Below are positions 39,187-48,556 of a stretch of DNA of 64,000 nt, in pieces (the first letter of the stretch is position 1; every line of letters begins with the position of its first letter). This DNA is from Anaerolineaceae bacterium (GTDB lineage: Bacteria; Chloroflexota; Anaerolineae; Anaerolineales; Anaerolineaceae). A program made the translations under genes and the position numbers. The stretch covers positions 22,778 to 86,777 of the forward strand of contig JAJUGU010000009.1 of the NCBI GenBank assembly GCA_029265815.1, given 5' to 3'. Below the pieces are notes generated by a model that was given only the letters and a program-made list of their open reading frames with translations, did no database searches and was not told the origin of the DNA.

Positions 39187-40764
39187 TTATTCGCCAGTCG
39201 GGAGCGCATACAATTCCCCGGCGGTCATGCCAAAGGTATCGACGAAATATTGCTCTGCCAGTTCCAGGGAATGCTCATAAACGTTTTGGATGGCGGGGTC
39301 GTTGTAGGCTTTAATGAAGTAATCTTTCACGGTTAGATCAGGATAGCTGCACCATTCGTCGACGAACTCACCGGTCTCTTGATAGTAGATGAAGCTCGCA
39401 CCACCCTGTGCGAGATCGTCAGCGCTAAAAGTAATACTTCTATCTGACAGGTGATAATTGACTACAATGCGATATTCATCACTGAGCTCAGTGAAAAATT
39501 GAACATCGAAATTCTGCTCTCCCCATTCGGGGCGGTGCACCTGGATGTTCACATCATTTCCGCTTTTATACTCATACCGATAGACCGCTTCCTCCTGTAT
39601 CGGAAAAAAGCCCAGATTCTGGAGAGACGGCGGCTCATAGGGCAAGGTGAAGAGTTTTGCGGGGGTCATGTGGAAGGTGTTCTTAATGGTTTCATTAAAA
39701 AAGCGGATTGGCGCATACAGCGGATCTTCGCCATTTTCAACTTCCAAGGCGGCACGGATCATCTGTTCTGCGTTCACCCGGTCTTCTCCTTCGATGGAAA
39801 ATTCGCCAGTGGCGATGTCGTAGAGGTAGTTCACGGGCGGCTGACCTTCCTTATCCATTTGGCAGAGATAAACCTTGTGCACGTCATAGTAACCAATGGA
39901 GGTTTTGTATCCATCATTCAGGTAGAGGGTCATGCGGATGATGTTCTGGTTGTCTTCCCTGGATGGCGGCCCCCACTTGTCATGGGTAACGGTGAAATTG
40001 GCTAACTCGCTTTCGAAGTAAGCTTCGTGATTGTTGGGATCAAGGTTGAATCCAAGGTCTTTAAGTGTGGTAGGAATGATGAAATCTTTGTTGGCGAGGG
40101 TGGTGTAGATGTTTTCGAGGGATGAAATGTCTTCGATGGTGCTTTTGTCGAGGTAAAGGGTCTGGAGGTTCGTCAGCGAAGCCAGTGGGGAAACATCCGA
40201 AATGGTTGAATTGTCGAGGTAGAGCACCTGTAAATTGGTCAGGTTGGAGAGGGCGTTGTAGTCTTGCGCCTGGCAGTTGGAAAGGATCAAGAGCTTAAGG
40301 TTTGTTAATTTGGCCAGAGGTGCGACATCCGTGACGGGATTGCCAGCCAGGGACAAGGCGGTTAGTCTGGTGAGCCCGGCCAGAGGGGAGATATCGGACA
40401 CAGCGTTTTGAGACAGGTCGAGGCTTATGAGGTTGGTGAAGGCTTCAAGGCCGCTGAGGTTGGTGATTGGGGTGAATTCAGAGAGCTGTCGCTGCAAAGA
40501 GTCGGTGAGATCCATGCGGGTGACGCCCTGGGCTTCCTCGAGGGTAATTTCGCCTTCAGGTTTGCCCATTGCGCCGCGTATCATCGCTTCCAGCACTGGA
40601 TCAGCAAATGTTACGATGTCAGTTACCGATGTCTCAATTGGAGATGAGGTCGTTGTGACCTCCGCAACCGGGTTTGATGAGGTCGTCGTCACAGCGGGCG
40701 TGCTACAAGCCGCAAGGGTTATGGTCAGTAAAACGGTTATCAGTTTATTATGAGATTTCATCAT
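39187..40764 (-). CDS. Leucine-rich-repeat lipoprotein
   Basis: A 525-residue surface lipoprotein with lipobox ITLAACS and a Thr/Ser-rich stalk. Residues about 100-230 hold six internalin-like 22-residue LRRs of the form LTNLQxLYLDNSxIxDVSPLA. The C-terminal 290 residues are a beta-rich domain I do not recognise, with repeated 'ALPTGE/LFTLPYEPP' ends. LRRs suggest protein binding outside the cell. It lies at the left end of the A-B accessory segment and has no operon partner. Confidence 0.85.
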   Translation of the reverse strand: MMKSHNKLITVLLTITLAACSTPAVTTTSSNPVAEVTTTSSPIETSVTDIVTFADPVLEAMIRGAMGKPEGEITLEEAQGVTRMDLTDSLQRQLSEFTPITNLSGLEAFTNLISLDLSQNAVSDISPLAGLTRLTALSLAGNPVTDVAPLAKLTNLKLLILSNCQAQDYNALSNLTNLQVLYLDNSTISDVSPLASLTNLQTLYLDKSTIEDISSLENIYTTLANKDFIIPTTLKDLGFNLDPNNHEAYFESELANFTVTHDKWGPPSREDNQNIIRMTLYLNDGYKTSIGYYDVHKVYLCQMDKEGQPPVNYLYDIATGEFSIEGEDRVNAEQMIRAALEVENGEDPLYAPIRFFNETIKNTFHMTPAKLFTLPYEPPSLQNLGFFPIQEEAVYRYEYKSGNDVNIQVHRPEWGEQNFDVQFFTELSDEYRIVVNYHLSDRSITFSADDLAQGGASFIYYQETGEFVDEWCSYPDLTVKDYFIKAYNDPAIQNVYEHSLELAEQYFVDTFGMTAGELYALPTGE

Positions 40765-41058
40765 CGTAGGTAGTCCTTAATTTATTTTGACTGAACATGT
40801 GAAGGCGGGCTGACAGGTGGGCATCCTTTTTGTTTCCATAAATTATGAGAATTTTGGACCCCTTTTGTATTTTACACTAACCACCTGATCACAAGTCTAG
40901 CCGAGCAATTCGAAGGTCATTACTTGTTGGCATTTGGGTTTGATGAAAATAAATGACCCACCTCGGTGCGCGTGCATAGCAGAGGTATGGTGGCTACTGT
41001 TTTTGCCCTTGATGTTAAGGGTGAAATGTAATGTGACACTGTTTAACGACTATGATAT

Positions 41059-41775
41059 CTATTCCTCTTTCTGTAAAATCACAAAAGTATGCGCATAACG
41101 GCTGCGCTGGACACGATGTGCATATTGGGCAGCCCATTCAGCTTTCGACATTTGAGTCTTCATAGCCGGGTAATTAGCCATCCATTCTTCGCGGCTCATC
41201 GGAGCTATAGCAGATTGCAGGCCCGTTAACCGTTTTTCGGTCAATAACACCTTCCAGCTAGCTAGGTAAGGGTCCATTTCTTCATCAGTGAATACACTGT
41301 GAATTACAGCATGACCATCTTCTACCAGGGCATATTCACCCGGACTCACCTGCTCTCCCTCGATTGGCCAGGAATCGGCAGACATAAAACCAGCAAAACA
41401 GAATCCTCCCGGTTTTAGCACTCGATGCATTTCTGATAACGCAACAGCAATATCCGCATGACTGAGATGTACCATCGAATAGAATTCATACACCAGGTCA
41501 AAAGTCTGATCTAAAAATGGTATCTGACGCATGTCTCCTTTCTGTAAATGGAACTGCATCCCATTTACTGTTTCAAAGGTCCGTGCACGTTCTAACGCCT
41601 CCTCCGACACATCAATTCCCCGGGTTTCAAAGCCATTTTCAAAAAACAGACCTAGTGGGGGTACTCGTCCGCCGGCGGCACAATCGAGGACTTTTGGATT
41701 GAGAGATCCCTTGGGGAGGTGAACGAAGTGTTGGTAAAACTCAAGAAAAAGATACATGGGAGAGTGGTAGATCAT
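41059..41775 (-). CDS. Class I SAM-dependent methyltransferase
   Basis: A 238-residue methyltransferase (256 if the GTG at 41829 is used; ATG at 41775 has AAAGGA). Motif I is VLDCAAGGRVPPLGLFFEN, with Asp in GIDVSEEAL as acidic loop, GDMRQIPFLDQTFDLV as motif II/III and HRVLKPGGFCFAGF as post-motif. It resembles the ubiE/arsenite-type methyltransferase fold but lacks the ArsM cysteines. Substrate unknown. It is a single gene. Confidence 0.84.
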   Translation of the reverse strand: MIYHSPMYLFLEFYQHFVHLPKGSLNPKVLDCAAGGRVPPLGLFFENGFETRGIDVSEEALERARTFETVNGMQFHLQKGDMRQIPFLDQTFDLVYEFYSMVHLSHADIAVALSEMHRVLKPGGFCFAGFMSADSWPIEGEQVSPGEYALVEDGHAVIHSVFTDEEMDPYLASWKVLLTEKRLTGLQSAIAPMSREEWMANYPAMKTQMSKAEWAAQYAHRVQRSRYAHTFVILQKEE

Positions 41776-41881
41776 GAGCGAAGGATCCTTTTTAGAGCAG
41801 CTAGAAAATTGCTTGCGTCGAAAACTCACGATATTTTGACGTTATTTTAAATCTGGAAAGGTGATGTTGGCGGCAACAGAT

Positions 41882-42757
41882 TTAGCCGGGTTGGCTTTGA
41901 CTGTATTCCGACTTTTCCATATTCCGCTCGTTGCGAACCAAATTTTCAGGTCCCCAAAATGCCGTGACAACCATCGCTGCCAGGATCCAGAGTATTATAT
42001 AAAACAACTCTGCACGCGCTGATAATTCAAAAAGCTCGCCAAAAAAATTCACCGAAAAATGAAATAATATTGCAGATAACGTGCTCCGTCTATTGTTGTT
42101 GTACACCCACGTCATGAGTACTGATTGAGGTATTTTATCAGCCATAAATAACCAGAACCCCAATGTACCCAATCCCAATCCGTGTTGATAGCTTCCCGGA
42201 ATAAAGAACAATGGAATATGCCATACTGTCCACACTGCGCCTAGAAATAAACTCGAAGTTATTGCATTCCATTTTTTTTGTAATAGCTCAAGAGCATATC
42301 CCCGCCAGGCTAATTCTTCTGGTAAAGGTCCAAATAACAGTATGAAGATTGCATATGGAATAATAGAAAGAGGATGGGAAATGAAACGAGCTGCCATTTC
42401 TGGCGCCGCGCCTTTCCCTCCGATGACCATATCCAATAAAGCACCTAGACCGGCAAGCACAGGAGCTGCGAGAAAGATAACAGCGTACCACTTTATTCCA
42501 ATCCGTTTGAATCCAATTACTCGTTGCCAATAATCCCGCCGCTCCTCTGGGGTATGTAATCTGTATATCAGTAGGATCGCCATTAGTGGAGGAATTGCCC
42601 CGCCAATGTAATGAAAAACCTGAACATGTATTGCATGCTCTGCTTCGTGCAACAGAACCCCGATGATCCAAAATAGCCATGAGAATATAAAAGTCAAAAT
42701 AAAGAACAGCCATAAAATCTTTATTCTTAGCGTTGGTGTTTTACTCTGGACCATCAA
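41882..42757 (-). CDS. CPBP-family intramembrane metalloprotease (1)
   Basis: A 291-residue membrane protein with about eight helices. The ABI/CAAX motif is PLPEELAWRGYALELL (EExxxR) with the second metal motif AVWTVWHIPLFF. The third, HFSVNFFGE, lies near the C-terminus. CPBP enzymes cleave or process prenylated or bacteriocin-like substrates in the membrane. It overlaps the next gene upstream by four bases (ATGA), so the two are a coupled pair of paralogues. Confidence 0.9.
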   Translation of the reverse strand: MMVQSKTPTLRIKILWLFFILTFIFSWLFWIIGVLLHEAEHAIHVQVFHYIGGAIPPLMAILLIYRLHTPEERRDYWQRVIGFKRIGIKWYAVIFLAAPVLAGLGALLDMVIGGKGAAPEMAARFISHPLSIIPYAIFILLFGPLPEELAWRGYALELLQKKWNAITSSLFLGAVWTVWHIPLFFIPGSYQHGLGLGTLGFWLFMADKIPQSVLMTWVYNNNRRSTLSAILFHFSVNFFGELFELSARAELFYIILWILAAMVVTAFWGPENLVRNERNMEKSEYSQSQPG

Positions 42758-43563
42758 TCCACGACCTTTCTATGCTTTTGCCAGGCAGGTAAATTTACCA
42801 CAACAATGATGGCTGCAAAAATACACAGTAGAGCAACAGCTATCCACAATGGACGTAAATCACCCCCTGTATCCATCGGTAGAATGGGAAGCACCCCCAG
42901 CGTTGTATTACTTGCTGCATGAAACAGATTCACAATCAATAGACTCTGTCCTGTGCCATTGTAAAGCCACGTAAGCACGATAGATAGCGCGATGTCTTGT
43001 AATAGGAACAAGGAAAAAGGTATCTGACTGTGAAAGTTGCTCTTCATCCAAAACTCAGGTAAATGCCATAACCCCCACATCACTCCAATGATTAAGCTGG
43101 CAAAAAGTGCACCATGCTTTTCTTGTAGTTTTGGCAGAACATATCCCCGCCATCCAATCTCTTCCCCTAACACACTTAGAAACAGAACGTAGGCAAAAAC
43201 GGGTATAACCAGGTATAGTTGTCTGGGGTCATTGAATTGTGGAACCGCGCCCCCTATCGCCACATGTATACCAATCGAAACCATTACCACCACCATTGTG
43301 GCTAAGAAGCTGAATAAATACCAAAAAATACTTACTCGCCAAATAAAAAAATGACCGAGAAGTTCCCGCAGACCATTTCGCCCAGAATTTAGCCCAGTAA
43401 GTAAAAGCGCTACGGATGTTGGTCCAAAGGTTCCCACTATTACAAGAAGACGACTTTCTTGATTAGTAAGGGTCATAGGTATCCAGAATAACCATGAGAA
43501 GCCAAAAGTCAAAACGAAAAAAAAGATAATGGGGTAGTTTTTCAGCAATCCTTGTGTCTTCAT
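42754..43563 (-). CDS. CPBP-family intramembrane metalloprotease (2)
   Basis: A 269-residue paralogue of its neighbour, with VLGEEIGWRGYVLPKLQ (EExxxR), GVMWGLWHLPEFW and LFHAASNTT as the three metal motifs. GGGAG lies seven bases before the ATG. Two CPBP genes in tandem in an accessory region suggest protection from or processing of membrane peptides, but no peptide gene was found beside them. Confidence 0.9.
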   Translation of the reverse strand: MKTQGLLKNYPIIFFFVLTFGFSWLFWIPMTLTNQESRLLVIVGTFGPTSVALLLTGLNSGRNGLRELLGHFFIWRVSIFWYLFSFLATMVVVMVSIGIHVAIGGAVPQFNDPRQLYLVIPVFAYVLFLSVLGEEIGWRGYVLPKLQEKHGALFASLIIGVMWGLWHLPEFWMKSNFHSQIPFSLFLLQDIALSIVLTWLYNGTGQSLLIVNLFHAASNTTLGVLPILPMDTGGDLRPLWIAVALLCIFAAIIVVVNLPAWQKHRKVVD

Positions 43564-43723
43564 GATTTAACTCCCATATTTTATAGGTGTTGATGAATAA
43601 ATTTTGTGCAAAACAAATGAGGTGATTCAGAAATTTATTAATGGTGAAAAAAATCTATTGGTGAATAAACATAGTTCACCAAACCGATTATAGCTTGTCT
43701 CCCAAATTAGTAACGTGAAATTG

Positions 43724-44719
43724 TCAATCCAAATATTCGTAACCAGCACGGATGGTGAGGTCATTTTCCTGCAGTACCTCCATTTTGAACCGTAGTTGTA
43801 ATGGCTTGCCTGATAACTCCTGTGCCCTGGAACTCGAGATCAAATCCTCAGCCAAAGCGCGATAAATTAACCGTTCCATCCTCATAGGCGTTTCAGATGG
43901 ATAAGGTTTACCAGACTCCAGACGTTGCCAATCATTGACACGGAGCTGATGGAATAAACGCGCAGAGGTGTTTTCAGAAATAATGGAAAGATCCTTGGCG
44001 CGGTAAATCCAGGCCAACATACTTAAGCCATATTTATGCTTAAGCATGTACAACTCGTTGATGTTCAGATCCGTTCGGCAGGAAAGATAACGCCAGACTG
44101 TTTTTTTTTCGCCACCTGCCACTCCGTGACGAATGGTGACCTTTCCGGTCTTGAGATCCACATCGTTGATGATCAGAGAACACAACTCAGTTGCTCGCAA
44201 TCCAGTGTCCAGCAACATCAACACAATCGCCTGGTCACGGTTGGCGCTCGGCCGGCGCATCACAAACTTCTTCCTTTCCTCAGTCTGCGATTCGCGGGAA
44301 TAGACACATGCCTTGAGGATTTTTTCAACGTCTTCTTTCGTAAATGTTTCAACGGGATGTTTTTGAAACTTCGGGGCAGTGATTTCTTGAGCGGGATTAG
44401 GGAACTTGAACTCCACCTGCAGCCATCCGAAAAAGGATCGAAACGTTACCCACACATTTCGGATGGATTTGGCGGACAGCAGCTCGGAGCTTCCGTTCCA
44501 ACGTCTCGGTTTATACTCGGTTCTCAACCAGGCCATGTAGCCGGTCAGGTCGGAAGATTGAATACCCGATACCTCTCGATCTCCGATGTATTTCAACCAA
44601 TGACCAAGAGTGAACTCATAGGAGGTAATTGTGCGTTAGCTTAATCCCTCTGCTTTTTTGAATTTTAGGAAGCTGTCGATGGCTTTGGCTAAGGAAAGTG
44701 AAACTTTGGATTTTGACGT
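43724..44719 (-). pseudogene. Tyrosine recombinase remnant fused in frame to an ImmA/IrrE tail
   Basis: The frame from 44719 reads an integrase N-terminus (LAKAIDSFLKFKKAEGLS), then a TAA at 44638-44636, then RTITSYEFTLGHWLKYIGD and on to a catalytic core with the first Arg in LLDTGLRATELCSL (Arg134 from TTG at 44596). Just after EKKTVWRYLSCRTD the recombinase stops: the HxxR and Tyr boxes are absent. The next 110 residues (ELYMLKHKYGLSMLAWIYRA, KDLSIISENTSARLFHQL, MRMERLIYRALAEDLIS) match the C-terminal tail of XRE/ImmA-type peptidases instead. A deletion has joined two island genes without shifting frame. It lies beside repeat B. Confidence 0.8.
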
Positions 44720-44816
44720 ACCCGGCGAACTGCGGTTCACGCGAATGCGCACAGACTTGTAAGAAATTCCTCCATTTTTCACGAAGCGTCCCTTCGGGAG
44801 GAAAAATGTCTACCGC

Positions 44817-45213
44817 TGTGCGCCGGGCTAACGAAAAACCAGAGCCTCGCGAAGCATCCTGTAAAGGACGACGGACTCTGGCTGCTTGCGCCCTGTAAAG
44901 GGTTTGACTTTAGTAGCGGGGAGTAGATTCGCCTGCCCTGGGTGGCCAGGCCAGGGAACCACTACCCTGACGGGTACTTTGTGACCTCCGGGTTACGCAA
45001 TCACCCAGCGCGGTGTGAGTCAAAATCCTGAATCCGTGCCACCGGAACGTCACGCCCGTAGGGCAGGGATTTGTTCGGCGGATCTGCAAACACTTGCACT
45101 TGCTGCTAGTGCAGGTGTCAGCCAAACCGACGAACGCTGGTTTTTACTTGCCCAGCACGCAGCGATCGTTGATCGATATTCGTATAGTGGCCGTTTTATA
45201 TGGGTTCGTCAAG
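44817..45213 (-). repeat. Repeat B: tRNA-Met 3'-half repeat with several hairpin insertions
   Basis: This copy has the tRNA-Met 3' half on the minus strand (AGTAGCGGGGAGTAGATTCG ... GACCTCCGGGTTA) and the shared right arm (GTCAAAATCCTGAATCCGTGCCA ... TGGGTTCGTCAAG). Compared with copy D it has extra segments: a CCTG...CAGG hairpin in the T-loop, a TACCC/GGGTA hairpin after the T-arm, a GC-rich piece at the anticodon, two palindromes in the right arm, and a doubled CCTGTAAAGG. The degenerate integrase lies just to its left. Confidence 0.85.
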
Positions 45214-45288
45214 GATTCAATACCCTGTCAAATACACCAATATAGTTGCAATGAATGCATCGCGCAGGTGATAATTAGCTGCAAAGGG

Positions 45289-46308
45289 CTATTTCAGGTA
45301 TTTATCCAAGAAACCAATCACCAGGTTCAAGTTTTCGGTTGTCTCGAATTGGCTGCCGCCATGCCCCGCCCCGTTGAGTGAAACATAGGTGACTTTGTCC
45401 GCTCCGATCACCGCGCTGAGGGCATCCGCCAGGTTCTTGTTCTGGACGGGGGGAATGTTGCAATCGGCAGTCCCGTTTTCGATGAAGAAAGGCGCGTCGT
45501 CAGCGGTGATGTAGTTCATCGGATTCGTGGTGGCGACCAGGTCTGGTACGGTCTGAATGGCAGCGCCGACCAGCATTGATTCGGGTGAGTTGGCTGCATC
45601 ATGGGTTTGCGGGCAGCTTGTACCGGCAAACTGCTCATCCATTTTCAGGAAGTCAATCGGGCCAAACCAATCAATAACTGCCTGGACACAGCTTGATTGC
45701 TCAGCGTTGCCAAGCTCTGCCCCTTCAAGTTCAGCGACGCCGCAGGTGGTTCCAAGCAACGAAACCAGGCTACCGCCTGCCGAAGCGCCCCAGGCGCCAA
45801 ATTTATCTGGGTTGAGCTGATATTCTGCCGCGTGGGCGCGCAGGAAGCGCACGGCTGCCTTGGCATCATAGATTTGGGCCGGGTAGATGGCTTCGCTACT
45901 CAGGCGGTAGTTGATGCTGGCGACCGCGTAACCCGCGGCGAGCAGTTGATCCACCCCGGTCAGGCCAGCGCCATCGGACTTGTCGCCCATCATAAAACCG
46001 CCGCCGTGCACCATGATGACGACCGGGAAGGGGCCGCTGCCGGTGGTGGGGATATACAGATCAAGCTTCTGCGCATCCGAGACCGTTGCGTACGCCAGGT
46101 CTGCGTAAGTCGGCGCGACCGATGCAAATGTGCTTGAACCGCCCATTCCGCCGTGCGCCGGCATGACGTTGGTTTGCCCAGCAGCGGCTGTGGGTTCAGC
46201 CGGTACCGTTGGGGCAGCGGTTGTGGCAGCCCCGCAGCCGGCAAGGCTGAAAAGCATCCATATTGCCAATACAAGCATCGTAAGTTTTGTTACCAGGTTT
46301 TTCATCAT
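45289..46308 (-). CDS. Secreted alpha/beta-hydrolase lipoprotein (esterase)
   Basis: A 339-residue esterase of the BD-FAE/HSL-like group. ATG at 46308 follows AGAAGGAG; the signal ends in LFSLAGCG (lipobox), then an Ala/Thr/Pro linker. Oxyanion motif HGGGF, nucleophile in WGASAGGSLV, and catalytic His in NGAGHGGSQF are intact. It acts on an ester substrate outside the membrane, perhaps plant-derived given its neighbour. Its promoter shares the tandem box of the tannase-like gene and of the two-component operon. Confidence 0.88.
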   Translation of the reverse strand: MMKNLVTKLTMLVLAIWMLFSLAGCGAATTAAPTVPAEPTAAAGQTNVMPAHGGMGGSSTFASVAPTYADLAYATVSDAQKLDLYIPTTGSGPFPVVIMVHGGGFMMGDKSDGAGLTGVDQLLAAGYAVASINYRLSSEAIYPAQIYDAKAAVRFLRAHAAEYQLNPDKFGAWGASAGGSLVSLLGTTCGVAELEGAELGNAEQSSCVQAVIDWFGPIDFLKMDEQFAGTSCPQTHDAANSPESMLVGAAIQTVPDLVATTNPMNYITADDAPFFIENGTADCNIPPVQNKNLADALSAVIGADKVTYVSLNGAGHGGSQFETTENLNLVIGFLDKYLK

Positions 46309-46341
46309 TTTTCTCCTTCTCTGTTTGAATGTTGTGTGCAT

Positions 46342-46373
46342 TATCACAAACAATTCTCAAGAAAATCTCAAGA
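46342..46373 (-). promoter_or_regulatory. Tandem response-regulator box and promoter of the esterase
   Basis: On the minus strand two copies of TCTTGAGA are spaced 11 bases start to start (46373-46366 and 46362-46355), and 17 bases from the second copy's start lies GATAAT as -10. This is the PhoB/OmpR-type layout, where tandem boxes replace the -35. Confidence 0.75.
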
Positions 46374-46420
46374 TGTTCTGCGCATTTTCTACAGGTTCTC
46401 AAATGCACATTCAACAACAT

Positions 46421-46447
46421 AAAAACGGGCAGCCAATTGGCCGCCCG
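46421..46447 (-). terminator. Terminator of the tannase-like gene
   Basis: An about 9-bp GC stem (46426-46434 with 46439-46447, one mismatch, AATT loop) followed on the minus strand by TTTTTATG. Confidence 0.78.
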
Positions 46448-46470
46448 GCGTCACAGGATATCCAGATCCT

Positions 46471-48417
46471 TTATTTCTGCGTGACCTGAATAACCCAGGT
46501 AATAAAGTTCGTGGTGCTATCACCGGTCCGTTCGGCTAGTACATGGCTCTGGCCCCAGACGGTTGTAAAATCAACGCCTTTTACACCCGCGTAGTTCTCA
46601 AGCGCCAAAGCCAGGTTCATTTCAACAGTTGTTGCGGTATCACCCTGTTTGATGCCGGTGTTGATCCGCCAGTATGGCGCAACGGTCGAGGTTTGATAAC
46701 CTGCATAGTAAGGCAGAAGATAGTACATAGGGTTATACATGTCAATCCGGTACTGAAGATTGTTCCCCAATTGATCAACAGCTTGCAGATCCATGGCGTA
46801 TGCTTCCACATAAGAATCATTCCAATCAGCATATTGGGCGTACTCCGCCTGGTTAGCGGTCAGCAGGTTCGCCAGCAAAGAGTCAAAGTGCAAAGCATCA
46901 TTCTCATCGTTGCCAAACACGCCATTTTCAGGTGAGCTGCGATCCAAGCTGTCAAATGCTGCCACACTCTTGGAGGGAGTCTTCTGACTGTTGACAAACC
47001 CGGCGAGGCTGGTGATTTTGGCGGTATTGGTTGCTGCATCGTAAATCACCCATTGCCCATCCTTGTTCAACGCATCCATGTATTCCTGCACAGTTTGGTA
47101 GGTTGTCGAGCTGGCGTTTCCACCAGGCATTCCCCCAGCAGGAGGCGTTCCTTGCGGTCTTCCGCCGGCCGGCAGCGTCCCTCCAGCTGGCGGCGTACCT
47201 TGTGGCATCCCTCCAGCCGGTAGGCTGCCGCTAGGTCGCATAAATCCACCGGCCGTTTCTGTATATGGGAAGGTTGTATCTACCAAGAAATTATTCAAAG
47301 ATGTCTCTACGGTTTTCACCAGGTAATCATAATAACTTCCGGCTGCATAAACGCCACTCTTGGATGTTTGCAGAGTCAGCTCATTTCCATTCTCATCCTG
47401 CAGACCGAGCTGGTTGATGTATTCCGCATAGGCTGCAGCCAAATCTTTGGATAATGCCGCCGTGAAAGTGCCATCAGCCCGCGTCCCGGAGGTTGAATAC
47501 TGGCCCATATTCCATTCATAGGCTTCGTTGGCATAATCCAGGCTGGTGATTGGACACCAGGCCATGGCGCCCATGACAGCATCACTGATCGGTTGACCGT
47601 TGGCATCAACCATGGCCGCGCCGATCTCCTCGAGATATGGCGTATAGAGCTGGCTGTCTCCAGAAGCGCCAATCACCGCGGTTTGTGCGCCGCCACCGCT
47701 CATGCCAAAAGCAAAGATACTTTGGGTGTTGCCGGGAAGAATTTCTTTGTTGTAGCGAATAAAGCGGACAGCAGCTTTGAAGTCCGTTACTCCCCAGGGG
47801 GCACCGCCGCTGTAGGACAACTGGCCGCTGGCATCATAGCCATTATCTTTGCCGCGCATACCGGCGGCAACGTAGATAAAACCCGCTTCCAGATAGCTGG
47901 ATATGCTGTCATAATTATAGGCTGTTGGGGCTGGTTGCGCTGAGTAACCTGGTGTATTCACCGGGAACACCATGGGGGCAGTTTTGGCCGTAAAACCGTT
48001 GAGAGAGCCTTTTTCATTGATTTTGGCTGTATAAGTTCCATCGCCATTGGCCGTCGCCGCCATATAAACACCGGGAACATAAATCCCCAGGGTTTCATAA
48101 TCAGTGGCTGCCGGCGTGGCGCAGTATTGGACACCAATTTGCCAATACACATCATGGTCTGCGTCATAATTCCAGGCCGAGTTATTGAAGGTGAGCGCAT
48201 CGGCGTAAGCGTCATCTTTGGTTGTATCCACGGTGATTCCTCCGGTTCCTGACGCTGTTTCAGTCGCCAGTTCGGTACTCACGCTGGTAGGCTCAATCAC
48301 GGCTGCTTCTACTGTCGCTGTTGGTTGGGCTGTTTTCGTCCCAGGGGTGGTGCAACCGGCAAGTAAAGACAGCGCCAAGGTTATCAGAAAGAATATAGAA
48401 ATGGTTTTTGGTTTCAT
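46471..48417 (-). CDS. Secreted tannase/feruloyl esterase-like lipoprotein
   Basis: A 648-residue protein. ATG at 48417 follows AAGGAG; the lipobox is LLAGCTT. The core is a large alpha/beta hydrolase resembling bacterial subtype-B tannases: ALTFNNSAWNY near the start, nucleophile Ser in FGMSGGGAQTAVIG, and His in TVWGQSHVLAE. A Pro/Gly-rich insert around residues 385-430 (PAGGMPQGTPPAGG repeats) looks like a flexible loop in the lid region. It probably hydrolyses aromatic esters. It shares box and promoter design with the esterase gene. Confidence 0.85.
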   Translation of the reverse strand: MKPKTISIFFLITLALSLLAGCTTPGTKTAQPTATVEAAVIEPTSVSTELATETASGTGGITVDTTKDDAYADALTFNNSAWNYDADHDVYWQIGVQYCATPAATDYETLGIYVPGVYMAATANGDGTYTAKINEKGSLNGFTAKTAPMVFPVNTPGYSAQPAPTAYNYDSISSYLEAGFIYVAAGMRGKDNGYDASGQLSYSGGAPWGVTDFKAAVRFIRYNKEILPGNTQSIFAFGMSGGGAQTAVIGASGDSQLYTPYLEEIGAAMVDANGQPISDAVMGAMAWCPITSLDYANEAYEWNMGQYSTSGTRADGTFTAALSKDLAAAYAEYINQLGLQDENGNELTLQTSKSGVYAAGSYYDYLVKTVETSLNNFLVDTTFPYTETAGGFMRPSGSLPAGGMPQGTPPAGGTLPAGGRPQGTPPAGGMPGGNASSTTYQTVQEYMDALNKDGQWVIYDAATNTAKITSLAGFVNSQKTPSKSVAAFDSLDRSSPENGVFGNDENDALHFDSLLANLLTANQAEYAQYADWNDSYVEAYAMDLQAVDQLGNNLQYRIDMYNPMYYLLPYYAGYQTSTVAPYWRINTGIKQGDTATTVEMNLALALENYAGVKGVDFTTVWGQSHVLAERTGDSTTNFITWVIQVTQK

Positions 48418-48447
48418 AACAAACTCCTTTGTTGGTAAATTGCCCAC

Positions 48448-48481
48448 ATTATGACAAATGTTTCTGAAGGAATTCTCAAGA
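48448..48481 (-). promoter_or_regulatory. Tandem response-regulator box and promoter of the tannase-like gene
   Basis: On the minus strand TCTTGAGA (48481-48474) and CCTTCAGA (48470-48463) are 11 bases apart; CATAAT (48453-48448) lies 17 bases from the start of the second copy, exactly as at the esterase gene. Confidence 0.75.
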
Positions 48482-48516
48482 TAACCTTTGATTTTCCTGT
48501 GAGATTTTCCGGAAAT

Positions 48517-48550
48517 TCTTCAGATTTTCTTGAGGATGGTGTGCTACCAT
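48517..48550 (+). promoter_or_regulatory. Tandem response-regulator box and promoter of the two-component operon
   Basis: TCTTCAGA (48517-48524) and TCTTGAGG (48528-48535) are 11 bases apart; TACCAT (48545-48550) is 17 bases from the second start. The predicted transcript start is at the ATG (48557), so the mRNA would be leaderless and the operon autoregulated. Confidence 0.68.
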
Positions 48551-48556
48551 ATAGGC

